A stretch of 64,000 nucleotides of DNA from contig NZ_JAPDOD010000001.1 of NCBI RefSeq assembly GCF_027587205.1, positions 248,001-312,000 on the forward strand, in the 5' to 3' direction. Under the pieces are notes generated by a model, which made no database searches, was not told where the DNA came from, and saw only the letters and a list, made by a program, of their open reading frames with translations. Of the stretch, positions 37,093 through 44,789 are shown piece by piece; the stretch's first letter is position 1; each line of letters opens with the position of its first letter. Origin of the DNA: Solirubrobacter ginsenosidimutans. Its GTDB lineage: Bacteria; Actinomycetota; Thermoleophilia; Solirubrobacterales; Solirubrobacteraceae. The translations under genes were made by a program, and so were the position numbers.

Positions 37093-38043
37093 ATGCCTGA
37101 ATTACAAGCAGTCCGCGCGCGCGGAGTCAGTAAGTCATTTGGCGAGGTCGTCGCCCTCGACGGCGTGGACCTCGAGATCACGGAGGGCCAGGTGCACGGC
37201 CTGGTCGGACCGAACGGGGCGGGAAAGACGACGCTCCTAGGCCTCCTGCTCGGCCTTGCCCAGGCCGACGGCGGCGAGTTGGAGATCCTCGGGAGTCCGG
37301 TGCGCCGGACGCTCGCGCTTCCGGATGGGGTCGCGGGGTTCGTGGACGGGCCGGGGTTGTATCCGTCGTTGACCGCCCGGCAGAACCTCGCCGCGCTGGC
37401 GCGGCTGCGGGGCGAAGGCTCGGGTGGCATCGCCGATGCGCTGGAGCAGGTCGGGCTCACCGACGTCGCCGACGATCGTGTTCGCGGCTTCTCGCTGGGG
37501 ATGCGCCAGCGGCTCGGGCTGGCCGCCGCGCTGTTGACACGTCCGCGGCTGCTGGTGCTCGACGAGCCGGCCAACGGTCTCGACCCGATCGGCACCCGGC
37601 ATGTGCATCGTGTGCTGACGAGGCTGGCGGCGCATGGCACGGCGGTGGTGCTCTCCAGCCACCGGATGGATGACCTCGCCGCACTGTGCAGCGAGGTGAC
37701 GCTGCTCGCCACGGGTCGCGTGGTGTTCTCCGGCCCGATCAGCGAGCTCGCTGCGGATGCGGACGAGTTGGACTACCGGTTGCGGACCTCCGACGCCGTC
37801 GTGGCGCGGCGGGTCGCGACCGAGACGCCGGGAGTGCGCGTGCTCCCGGACGACGAGCTTCTGCAACGGCAGGATGCCGACGCGCTCCTGGTGCGCGTGT
37901 CGGTGCAGGCCTTGGACGAGCTGGTCGCGCGCCTGGTCGGCGCCGGCGTGGGGGTGCGCGAACTGGCGCCCGTCGTGGCGCCGCTCGAGGCGGCCTTCCT
38001 GGCCCTGACCGCGAAAGCCCCGATGAAGGATGAGGAACTGTGA
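37093..38043 (+). CDS. ABC-2 transporter ATP-binding protein
   Basis: The 316-residue ATPase has Walker A GPNGAGKT (39-46), a signature variant FSLGMRQR (133-140, the form typical of ABC-2 exporters) and Walker B LLVLDEPA (153-160) with NGLDP following, then SSHRM for the H-loop. A C-terminal extension of about 100 residues follows. It powers the permease encoded next, with which it overlaps (GTGA). The substrate is unknown. The start is odd: the upstream terminator T-run ends three bases before ATG 37093, and no ribosome site is visible. No suitable later start exists before the conserved ATPase core. Confidence 0.92.
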   Translation: MPELQAVRARGVSKSFGEVVALDGVDLEITEGQVHGLVGPNGAGKTTLLGLLLGLAQADGGELEILGSPVRRTLALPDGVAGFVDGPGLYPSLTARQNLAALARLRGEGSGGIADALEQVGLTDVADDRVRGFSLGMRQRLGLAAALLTRPRLLVLDEPANGLDPIGTRHVHRVLTRLAAHGTAVVLSSHRMDDLAALCSEVTLLATGRVVFSGPISELAADADELDYRLRTSDAVVARRVATETPGVRVLPDDELLQRQDADALLVRVSVQALDELVARLVGAGVGVRELAPVVAPLEAAFLALTAKAPMKDEEL

Positions 38044-39431
38044 CCGCCGCGGAAGCCGCCACCCTGACGATCGCCGACGCGCGGCCGGCGCCCGTCGGGC
38101 GCAGCTTTCGGTTCGAGCTGGTCAAGCTGCTGGCGCAGTGGCCGGTCCGGCTGGGGCTGCTGGCCTGCTGGCTGGGCCCGGCGCTGCTCGTGGCGATCAT
38201 CAGCCAGCAGAGCTCGCTGCCGTCGGACACGGTCTTCGGCCGTTGGATGGGTCAGACCGGCTGGTCGGGATCGCTGGTGGTGCTGACGTTCTCATGCAGC
38301 TGGGTGCTCCCGCTGCTGACGTCGCTGGTCGCGGGCGACGTGTTCGCCACCGAGGACCGGCTCGGCACGTGGCGGCACCTGCTCGTCGCGGTGCGCTCGC
38401 CGCGGCGGATCTTCGCGGCCAAGGCGCTGGCGAGCCTCATCGTGATCGCGCTGCTCACGGCCGGCTTGACGATCTCGGGCATCGCCGGAGGGCTGGCGGC
38501 GGTCGGCAACCGGCCGCTGGTCGGCCTCGACGGGCACCTGCTCGCGCCCGGCTCGGCAGCCGGTGCCGTCCTGCTCGCGTGGGTGTGCGTGCTGGCGCCG
38601 ACGCTCGCGTTCGCGGCGATCGGGCTGCTCGGCTCGGTCGTGTTCGGCCGCTCCCCGATGGGCCTGATCATGCCCGCGCTGCTCGCTCTCCTGCTGGGCA
38701 TCGTGCAACTGCTCCCGCTGCCCGTCGTCGTGCGCGCCGCGCTGCCCAGCTACGCCTTCATCGCGTGGCGGGGCCTGTTCACCGACCCCGCCCAGATCGG
38801 CCCGCTCGCCGTCGCCGTCGCCGTGAGCCTCGTCTGGGCGGTGGCCGCGACGTTGCTGGCCTACCGGCTCTTCATGCGCCGCGACTTCACCGACCTCGCC
38901 TACGACGGTGCCGGCCGCCGCGTCCTCGCGCAGGCGGCGCTGCCCTTGGCGGGTGTGCTCGCCGTCACCGTCGGGGTGCTCGGCGTCGCAACCTCGGCGT
39001 CCGGCTCCGGGGTCGACAAGGCCAAGCTCGACGGCTCGCTCGCGACCGCGTTCGCCCACCTGTACGTCATGCAGACCGACGAGCTGCACCGCCCGGCGGT
39101 CACGGAGGCGGACCTGCGCACGCGCGCCGCCTGTGACAAGGGCGGCTCCCGCGTCGACGACGTCGGAGCGGGCAACGACTGGCGCTGCGTCGTGACGTGG
39201 CGCCTCCCGGGCTCCACGGCGACCGGCTCAGCGATCTATCAGCTCGACGTCACCCCGGATGGGCGCTACGTCGCCGACGGCGACGGTCCGCAGCAGGTCA
39301 ACGGCTTCTTCCAGGTCCGGACCGCGACGGGCGACCAGCCGAACCCCCTGTGGCAGTTCGACGGCCTCGTCAATCTGCTCACGCAAGCGCCCGGGGCGGC
39401 GGCCGGCGGGACGAGCCCAGGCGTGCGGTGA
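38040..39431 (+). CDS. ABC-2 type transporter permease with extracytoplasmic C-terminal domain
   Basis: The 463-residue protein starts at GTG 38040, overlapping the ATPase stop by four bases, so the two are translationally coupled. Six to seven hydrophobic segments lie within residues 25-320 (LLACWLGPALLVAII, LIVIALLTAGLTISGIAG, AAIGLLGSVVFG, ALLALLLGIVQLLPL and others). After the last helix (about 305-320) comes a soluble tail of about 140 residues containing two cysteines (AACDKGG, WRCVVTW). The tail probably lies outside the membrane. The 3' end overlaps the convergent HAAS-type gene by 53 bp. Confidence 0.88.
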   Translation: MTAAEAATLTIADARPAPVGRSFRFELVKLLAQWPVRLGLLACWLGPALLVAIISQQSSLPSDTVFGRWMGQTGWSGSLVVLTFSCSWVLPLLTSLVAGDVFATEDRLGTWRHLLVAVRSPRRIFAAKALASLIVIALLTAGLTISGIAGGLAAVGNRPLVGLDGHLLAPGSAAGAVLLAWVCVLAPTLAFAAIGLLGSVVFGRSPMGLIMPALLALLLGIVQLLPLPVVVRAALPSYAFIAWRGLFTDPAQIGPLAVAVAVSLVWAVAATLLAYRLFMRRDFTDLAYDGAGRRVLAQAALPLAGVLAVTVGVLGVATSASGSGVDKAKLDGSLATAFAHLYVMQTDELHRPAVTEADLRTRAACDKGGSRVDDVGAGNDWRCVVTWRLPGSTATGSAIYQLDVTPDGRYVADGDGPQQVNGFFQVRTATGDQPNPLWQFDGLVNLLTQAPGAAAGGTSPGVR

Positions 39432-40185
39432 CCCCGCGGCGGCGCGCGCGCAGCGCGAAGTACAGGAAGGCCAGCGAGGACGCGGCCGCGAGGCTGAACG
39501 GCTGTCCGACGCCGTTGTCGTGTGTGCGCACCAAGGTGTCGATCCCGCGGAAGAGGAAGATCGCCGCCACCACGGCCGCCGCCGCGGCGCCGACCAGCAG
39601 TTCGAGGTCGAACAACTCCCCGAGCCGCCCCGGCAACGACCAGCGGCGCTGCAGCGGGACGTAGAGCACCAACACCAGGATGCCGATCATCCCGCAGGCC
39701 AGCGTGTCTATGAGGTAGTGCGAAGCATGTACCGCGGTCGTCACGTCCACGCAGCCGTGTGCGGTGGGCGCGGCGGCCTGCCACTCGCGGCATTCGGCGG
39801 CGGTATAGGAGTCGGCTGGGAACGCGGTGGCGATTGCCGCCGGGCCCCACAGCGCCCGCACGATCAGCCCCAAGACGCCGGCGAGCCCGATCGCCACGCC
39901 ACCCACGCCGCCGATCAGCAGCAGCGAGAGCGAGGCTCGCCGGCGCAGCGCGGGAGTGAGATAGAGCGTCACGCGCGGCGGGCCGGCGGCGACCTCGACG
40001 GGCCCCATCCGCCGCACCGCCTCGGCGCGTGCTTCTTCGCACGACAGCCCTGAATCCTCAAGGCTCGCCGCCGATTCGTAGAGGTGTAACTCGGCCTCGG
40101 CCAGCGCGCGCCGGATGTCACGCGGGGTACCGGGCAGCGCGACGAGCAGCCGGTCGAGGTACGCCTCGATCGGATCGTCGACCAT
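39379..40185 (-). CDS. HAAS-domain membrane protein, partner of PadR
   Basis: The product has 268 residues from ATG 40185. GTG 40188 in the same frame is also possible, and the frame is open to 40245. The N-terminal 60 residues (IEAYLDRLLVALPGTPRDIRRALAEAELHLYE) match the HAAS signalling domain, which is commonly encoded beside PadR regulators. Four or five membrane helices follow. The gene starts about five bases after the PadR stop and is surely cotranscribed. PadR/HAAS pairs usually tune membrane-stress or transport genes; the convergent ABC-2 transporter next door is a plausible target, which is inference from position. Confidence 0.8.
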   Translation of the reverse strand: MVDDPIEAYLDRLLVALPGTPRDIRRALAEAELHLYESAASLEDSGLSCEEARAEAVRRMGPVEVAAGPPRVTLYLTPALRRRASLSLLLIGGVGGVAIGLAGVLGLIVRALWGPAAIATAFPADSYTAAECREWQAAAPTAHGCVDVTTAVHASHYLIDTLACGMIGILVLVLYVPLQRRWSLPGRLGELFDLELLVGAAAAAVVAAIFLFRGIDTLVRTHDNGVGQPFSLAAASSLAFLYFALRARRRGVTARLGSSRRPPPRALA

Positions 40186-40190
40186 CACGC

Positions 40191-40517
40191 TCACGCGGGC
40201 TGTACCCCGATCATGCGCGAGACCAAGGTGCTGAACGCCGTCCATTCCGCACGCCGTGCATCCAAGCGCGCGACCCCGGCATCCGTCAAGGCGTACGTCC
40301 GGCGGCGCTTGCCACCGACGAACTCGTCGGTGGACATGATGAACCCGGCAGCCTCCATTCGGTGCAGCGCGGGGTAGATCGTGCCCTCAGGCATCGCGAA
40401 GACCCCGCTGCTGTCATCGCGCAACCGCGCGATGACCCCATAGCCATGCGCAGGCCCCTGCGCGAGCGCGGCCAGCAAAAGCATGTCGAGTTGCCCGGCC
40501 GTCTGGTCGACCTTCAT
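40191..40517 (-). CDS. PadR-family transcriptional regulator
   Basis: The 108-residue winged-helix protein has the PadR hallmark sequence: LDMLLLAALAQGPAHGYGVI, then PEGTIYPALHRMEAAGFI and a wing with GGKRRRTYALTDAG. It should be a dimeric repressor responding to a small ligand. It is the first gene of a two-gene unit with the HAAS membrane protein. It diverges from the RTX protein gene across 126 bp, so its operator is probably there. Confidence 0.93.
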   Translation of the reverse strand: MKVDQTAGQLDMLLLAALAQGPAHGYGVIARLRDDSSGVFAMPEGTIYPALHRMEAAGFIMSTDEFVGGKRRRTYALTDAGVARLDARRAEWTAFSTLVSRMIGVQPA

Positions 40518-40643
40518 CTGGCGGCGAGTGTAATCGCGCCGTCGATACCTAGGGAGCCGAGGGTTACATGTCGTTCACGGGATCGGATCGAGAACGGCAT
40601 TGAATGGCTCGCGGTCCGTGACGTGAAGGAAGTGGAGACCTCG

Positions 40644-42212
40644 ATGTTCAACCGCCGGAGACTGATCGCCGCAGCCATCGCGCTCGCGATGCCCGCAACG
40701 CTGCCGGCGCTCGCGTCCGCCGCGAGTGTGTCCGCCGACGCGGCCGGCGGGATCACGCTGCGCGACACCGGCTCGGAGACCAATGCCGTCACGGTCACGC
40801 TCGATGCGCCGACGGAGACCTGGGTGATCCGCGATTCCGCCACGTCGTTGACGGCCGGCGCCGGCTGCACGCAGTCGGCGGCCAACGAGATCCGCTGCGC
40901 CCAGACCGGCGAGCGCCCCAGTGCGTATCTCGGCGGCGGCGACGACGCGTTCACGGCACCCCAGGACGGCGGCTGGATCGTCTACGGCGAAGACGGAGCC
41001 GACCAGCTCGCCGGCGGCGCGGGGGCGGACACCTTCTTCGGCGGCCCCGGCGCCGACACGCTCACCGGCGGCGGCGGCAACGACCGCCTTGACGGCGGGA
41101 CCGGCGACGACACGATCGACGGCGGCACCGGCGAGGACCTGATCACCTACACGTCGGCGACCGCTCCCGTGACGGTCGACCTGACCGCGGGCGCGGGCGG
41201 ACAAGCCGGCGAGCACGACGCGCTCACCGGCATCGAGGACGTCACCGCGAGCGGCACGCTGGCCGGCGACGACGGGCCGAACTTCCTCACGGGCGCCGGC
41301 GGCGCCGACGTCATCTCCGGCAACGGCGGCGAGGACACGCTCGTCGGCGAAGGGGGGAGCGACACGCTCGGCGGCGGCGCCGGCAACGACCGCCTCTACG
41401 GCGACACCACGTTCGGCGACGGCAACGGCGCCGACCACCTCGACGGCGGTCCCGGCGACGACCGGCTCGACGGCGGCTACGGAGCGGATCAGATCGACGG
41501 CGGATCCGGCTTCGACATCCTCGACTACAGCGCCCGCTCCTCCGGCGTCGACGTCGATCTGCGCCGCGGCGCGCCGCAGGGCGAGCCGGGGGAGGGCGAC
41601 TCCGCCGGCGGCGTCGAAGGCGTCTACGGCGGCGCGGGCAACGACACGCTGGTCGGTGACGACGGCGACAACGTCCTGCACGGCGGCGACGGCAACGACA
41701 CCCTGCGAGGCCTCGGCGGCACCGACACGCTCGACGGGGGAGCCGGCGTCAACCTGCTCGACTGCGGCGGAAGCACCGACACGGTGATCGCGGGTCCGCA
41801 GGACTCGGTGATCGGGTGTGGCGACGCGACCCCGCCGCCGCCCGGCGACAGCCAGAACCCGCCGCCGCCGCCCGTCGGCGGCGCCGGCGGCGAGAACCAG
41901 AGCCCGAAGCCTTCGCCCGCCGTTCACGCCACCCGCCTGACGGTGCGCCTCCTCGCCAAGACGCTGCGGCTCGGCCGCGACGGGAAGCTCGCGCTGCGCG
42001 TCAACGCCTCGTCCGCCGGCAAGCTGGCGGTCGCGCTCAAGCTCGGAAAGGTCACCTACCTGCACCGGTCGGTCACGGTCAAGCGGGGCGCCTCCACGCT
42101 GCACCTCAAGTTCTCGGCGAGCACGACGCGAAAGCTGCGCAAGCACGCGAAGCTCACGCTGAAGCTGACGCTCGGCACCCTCCACGCGAACGTGGTGGTG
42201 AAGCGGGCGTAG
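40644..42212 (+). CDS. Secreted RTX (hemolysin-type) calcium-binding protein
   Basis: The 522-residue protein has a signal peptide (MFNRRRLIAAAIALAMPATL, cleaved near ASAA). An N-terminal beta region leads into three blocks of GGxGxDxLx nonapeptide repeats (about 123-163, 205-300 and 325-375), for example GGPGADTLTGGGGNDRLDGG. These fold as calcium-stabilised parallel beta-rolls. After a Pro-rich linker (about 392-425) comes a Lys-rich C-terminal beta domain. No protease or lipase catalytic domain is present, so it is probably structural or adhesive. The start is ATG 40644 with GGAG upstream; the frame is open much further 5' without coding character. A type I exporter is not seen nearby, and the signal peptide points to Sec export. 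Confidence 0.88.
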   Translation: MFNRRRLIAAAIALAMPATLPALASAASVSADAAGGITLRDTGSETNAVTVTLDAPTETWVIRDSATSLTAGAGCTQSAANEIRCAQTGERPSAYLGGGDDAFTAPQDGGWIVYGEDGADQLAGGAGADTFFGGPGADTLTGGGGNDRLDGGTGDDTIDGGTGEDLITYTSATAPVTVDLTAGAGGQAGEHDALTGIEDVTASGTLAGDDGPNFLTGAGGADVISGNGGEDTLVGEGGSDTLGGGAGNDRLYGDTTFGDGNGADHLDGGPGDDRLDGGYGADQIDGGSGFDILDYSARSSGVDVDLRRGAPQGEPGEGDSAGGVEGVYGGAGNDTLVGDDGDNVLHGGDGNDTLRGLGGTDTLDGGAGVNLLDCGGSTDTVIAGPQDSVIGCGDATPPPPGDSQNPPPPPVGGAGGENQSPKPSPAVHATRLTVRLLAKTLRLGRDGKLALRVNASSAGKLAVALKLGKVTYLHRSVTVKRGASTLHLKFSASTTRKLRKHAKLTLKLTLGTLHANVVVKRA

Positions 42213-42235
42213 GGGAGGGACTCGCGTCCCTCCCC
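42212..42235. terminator. Hairpin overlapping the RTX stop codon
   Basis: GGGGAGGGAC (42212-42221), loop TCGC, GTCCCTCCCC (42226-42235): a perfect 10-bp stem whose first base is the last base of the TAG stop. It lies between the RTX gene and the convergent chemoreceptor remnant. No T-run follows. Confidence 0.6.
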
Positions 42236-42248
42236 ACACGAGCGCCTG

Positions 42249-42690
42249 CTAGACGAGCGTGAACTCGGAGACGAGTCGCTCCAGGGCCTGCGCGGAGCTC
42301 GCCAGCTCCTGAGCGGTGGCGGCGATCCCCTGCGTGGAAGCGGAGGTCTGCTCGGTCGAAGCCGACACCTCCTCGGCCGACGCCGAGGACTGCTCGGCGA
42401 CCCCGGCGACTTCGCCGATCTCGTCGTGCATCCGGGCCGCGCTGCCCGCGATGCGCTGCGCCGCGTCCGCGATCTTCTCGATGCGGGCGCTCATGTCCTG
42501 GACGGATTCGCCGATGCGCTCGAACGCGTCCCGCGTCTGGGCCACCGTGGCGACCCCGTCCTCCGTCCGCCGGTTGCCGCCTTCGACGACCGTGACGGCG
42601 TTCAGCGTGTCGCTCTGGATCTGTCCGATCAGCCCGGCGATCGAGGCCACGAGCACGAGTTACGGACAGCGTCCGCAGGGTGACTTTCAT
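42249..42690 (-). pseudogene. Methyl-accepting chemotaxis protein remnant
   Basis: The frame ending at 42249 encodes only the last 135 residues of a chemoreceptor signalling coiled coil (RIEKIADAAQRIAGSAARM, EQSSASAEEVSASTEQTSAS, LERLVSEF). The conserved hairpin tip of the family is absent. Just upstream, another frame has MKVTLRTLSVT starting at ATG 42690, which looks like a chemoreceptor N-terminus. The two pieces meet at a frame break with an in-frame TAA at about 42660-42662. The ligand, membrane, HAMP and tip regions are deleted. It is non-functional as a receptor. Confidence 0.75.
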
Positions 42691-43159
42691 AGTGAGGTCC
42701 AGGGTTGGAGGGCACGCCGCGGATAGGCCCTCCCGGCGCGGATTGCCCTCACCCCGCCCACGGCAAACGTGACACGTGGGATGGTGAGCGAGCGTCGACT
42801 TTCGTGAGCAGAGCGCGAGAAACTCGACGCTCGCGTCGCGAGCGCGAACCTGCTCGAGCCTCAAACGCGCACGGTCGACCGCGGCGACGGAGAGATGGGC
42901 GCGAAGGACACACTTTCCTTCTCCGTAGCCCGCAACTGTCGGTATCCCGGCACGGCGATTCGAGCCAAGAGAGCCGCGCCGCGAGCCGGACTCACGGCAG
43001 GCAGACCCGGAGGGCGAGCCACTCTCGCGTGGCGTCGGGGGCGTGCACGCCGTGGCGTGAAACGCGTCATGCCCGCGGAGCTTGGAGAAGCGCGTGTTCC
43101 CGGTGTTCTGGTCGCCGTCGCGGCGCGCGACCGCCGAGCGCAAGTTGTCATAGACGCAT
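42691..43159. other. Gene-free decay zone
   Basis: I see no recognisable protein in any frame over these roughly 470 bp. The open frames present are Arg/Pro/Ser-rich shadows. The one clear structure is the long inverted repeat at 42788-42834. The zone lies between the chemoreceptor remnant and the IS21 transposase remnant and probably marks deletions linked to an old insertion. Confidence 0.5.
42788..42834. repeat. Long inverted repeat (16-bp arms, one mismatch)
   Basis: The left arm GCGAGCGTCGACTTTC (42788-42803) and right arm GAAACTCGACGCTCGC (42819-42834) are complementary at 15 of 16 positions, with a 15-base loop. A second palindrome, CGCTCGCG-T-CGCGAGCG, overlaps the right arm (42828-42844). 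It could be a terminator, a recombination site or a transposon end relic. No flanking gene claims it. Confidence 0.7.
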
Positions 43160-43403
43160 TCGCCCCGGCCGATAACCCGTCCGCCTGCGCCGGCCGAACG
43201 ACCGCCGGACGCAAGCTCGGCAGCCGCCGCTTGTCCAAGTCCACCGACCCCGTCGACGGCCGCGAATATCGCGGCGGCTCATCTGCCGCAGCCAACCGCG
43301 CGACCGTCCGCCGATTCAGTTCCAACCGCTGCGCGATCTCGCGCTGCGAGATCGCGTCCGCGGCCAACGCCCGCTCCTGAGCCCACTCCATCGCGCTGCG
43401 CAC
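43160..43403 (-). pseudogene. IS21-family transposase (IstA) remnant
   Basis: On the minus strand, from about 43403, the frame reads VRSAMEWAQERALAADAISQ, REIAQRLELNRRTVARLAA and ADEPPRYSRP. This is the N-terminal helix-turn-helix of IS21-type IstA. It then jumps to a segment like the next conserved part (SVDLDKRRLPSLRPAVVRPA), with the residues between largely missing, and similarity ends near 43160. No DDE domain and no istB follow. It is a short, internally deleted relic rather than an active element. Confidence 0.65.
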
Positions 43404-43492
43404 GTCCTCGCCGCCGCTTTCGCTCGAGCCTGTACTCGAGAGATTGGGAAGCGGTGCACGGATCTCACCTCTGGTCCGGGCACCCGGACGCT

Positions 43493-43513
43493 TCGTTACT
43501 CGTGTCGTAACGA
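43493..43513. promoter_or_regulatory. Inverted repeat before the acetyltransferase gene
   Basis: TCGTTAC (43493-43499), seven bases, GTAACGA (43507-43513): a perfect 7-bp inverted repeat ending 26 bases before ATG 43540. Its size fits an operator for a dimeric repressor. No regulator gene is directly adjacent. Confidence 0.35.
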
Positions 43514-43539
43514 TGCGACGGCGACGAGGACTGCGCGCT

Positions 43540-44118
43540 ATGCCCGATGACGACCTCGTGACCGCCCCGGCCGTCTCCATCCGCCGGCTCGAGCACACGG
43601 ATGAGCTCGATGCACTCGAGCCGTTGTGGCTCGCGCTGCACCGCCACCACCGCACCGTGCTGCCGGATCGGCTGCTGGTGGCCGACGACGCGGTCTCGTG
43701 GCAGCGCCGCCGCGACGTCTACCGCGGTTGGCTGGACTCCGGGACCGCGCTGGCGCTGGTGGCCGAGCGCGACGGTCACCTTGTCGGCTACGCGTTCGCG
43801 CACGTGATCGACGGCCCCGACGAGACGTTCGCCGTCGGCCGGCGCTACGCGGAGTTGTACTCGCTCTCGATCGCGCCCGAGGCGCGCGGCGGCGGGATCG
43901 GCACGCGGCTACTCGACGAGCTCGACCGCGAACTCGCCGCCGCGTCGATCGTCGATCTCGTCGTCGCGGTCATGACCGGCAATCATGCGGCCCGGCGGTT
44001 CTACGAACGACGCGGCCTGCGCGCCGTGGAGACCCACTATTGGCGGATCGCCACGGAAGCTCCGGATTCAGGCGGTCGCGCGGGTGAAAGTCACATGGGT
44101 GACTCCACTGGGCGATGA
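43540..44118 (+). CDS. GNAT-family N-acetyltransferase
   Basis: The 192-residue acetyltransferase has the acetyl-CoA binding motif A LYSLSIAPEARGGGIGTRLL (R/Q-x-x-G-x-G/A form, about 108-128), followed by AVMTGNHAARRFYERRGLRAVE (motif B, about 146-168). It transfers an acetyl group from acetyl-CoA to an unknown amine. Start choices are ATG 43540 and ATG 43513 in frame. I prefer 43540, since 43513 lies in the inverted repeat and adds only Arg-rich residues. The last 51 bp overlap the 3' end of the convergent reductase gene. Confidence 0.88.
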   Translation: MPDDDLVTAPAVSIRRLEHTDELDALEPLWLALHRHHRTVLPDRLLVADDAVSWQRRRDVYRGWLDSGTALALVAERDGHLVGYAFAHVIDGPDETFAVGRRYAELYSLSIAPEARGGGIGTRLLDELDRELAAASIVDLVVAVMTGNHAARRFYERRGLRAVETHYWRIATEAPDSGGRAGESHMGDSTGR

Positions 44119-44715
44119 CGTGGCCTCGACCACGTAGTCCTTCTCGAGCCCCTCGAGGCCGTCCCAGAGGCGCACCCCTCGGCCGAGCAGGATCGGAACC
44201 ACCACCGTGTGCATGTGGTCGACGAGCCCGGCAGCGAGGAAGTCGCGGATCATCGTGGGACCGCCGCCGATGCGTACGTCCTGGCCCTTCGCGGCCTCGC
44301 GGGCGGTCTCGAGTGCCTCCGCGGGCGACGCGTCGAGGAAGTGGAAGGTCGTGCCGCCTTCCAGCTCGATCGGCGGGCGCGGGTGGTGGGTGAGGACGAA
44401 CACCGGTGTGTGGAACGGCGGGTTGGATCCCCACGCGCCCTTCCACTCCGGGTCCTCGTGCCAGCCGGGGTGGCCGAACTTGCCGGCGCCCATGATCTCC
44501 GCACCGATCCCGGGCGCGAACATCCGCGAGAAGGCATCGTCGACACCGCCGCCACCGCCGGGGCGCCCGAGCATCTCGCGACCCCACCGGGTCTCGAACA
44601 TCCATTCGTGCAGCCTGTCCCCGGCGTGACCGAAATGCGCGTCGGCGCTTTGGCCCTCACCGGTGCCGAAGCCGTCGAGTGAGATGGCGAAGGACTGAAC
44701 GCGGGCGAGTGACAT
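44068..44715 (-). CDS. Dihydrofolate reductase/RibD C-terminal family protein
   Basis: The product has 215 residues from ATG 44715; ATG 44739 is also in frame. It shows the RibD/DHFR-like pattern of stand-alone reductases: FAISLDGFGTG at the N-terminus, EIMGAGKFG, and a nucleotide-binding IGGGPTMIRDFLAAGLVDHM followed by VPILLGRGVRLWDG. It is an NADPH-dependent reductase family member with unknown substrate, and true folate reduction is not implied. It diverges from a LysR gene over 74 bp, which is the usual layout for a LysR regulator and its target. Confidence 0.88.
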   Translation of the reverse strand: MSLARVQSFAISLDGFGTGEGQSADAHFGHAGDRLHEWMFETRWGREMLGRPGGGGGVDDAFSRMFAPGIGAEIMGAGKFGHPGWHEDPEWKGAWGSNPPFHTPVFVLTHHPRPPIELEGGTTFHFLDASPAEALETAREAAKGQDVRIGGGPTMIRDFLAAGLVDHMHTVVVPILLGRGVRLWDGLEGLEKDYVVEATSSPSGVTHVTFTRATA

Positions 44716-44789
44716 GGCCCCAGGATCGGTGCCGGACATGCCGCGATCAACTGCCGACCGCGCAACGGAGCGAGTAGTGTCGCTTATCG

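Noticed and set aside
42895..43380. Plus-strand open frame of 161 codons in the decay zone
   Set aside because: Arg/Ala/Gly-rich with no family pattern, and it is antisense to the recognisable IstA relic.
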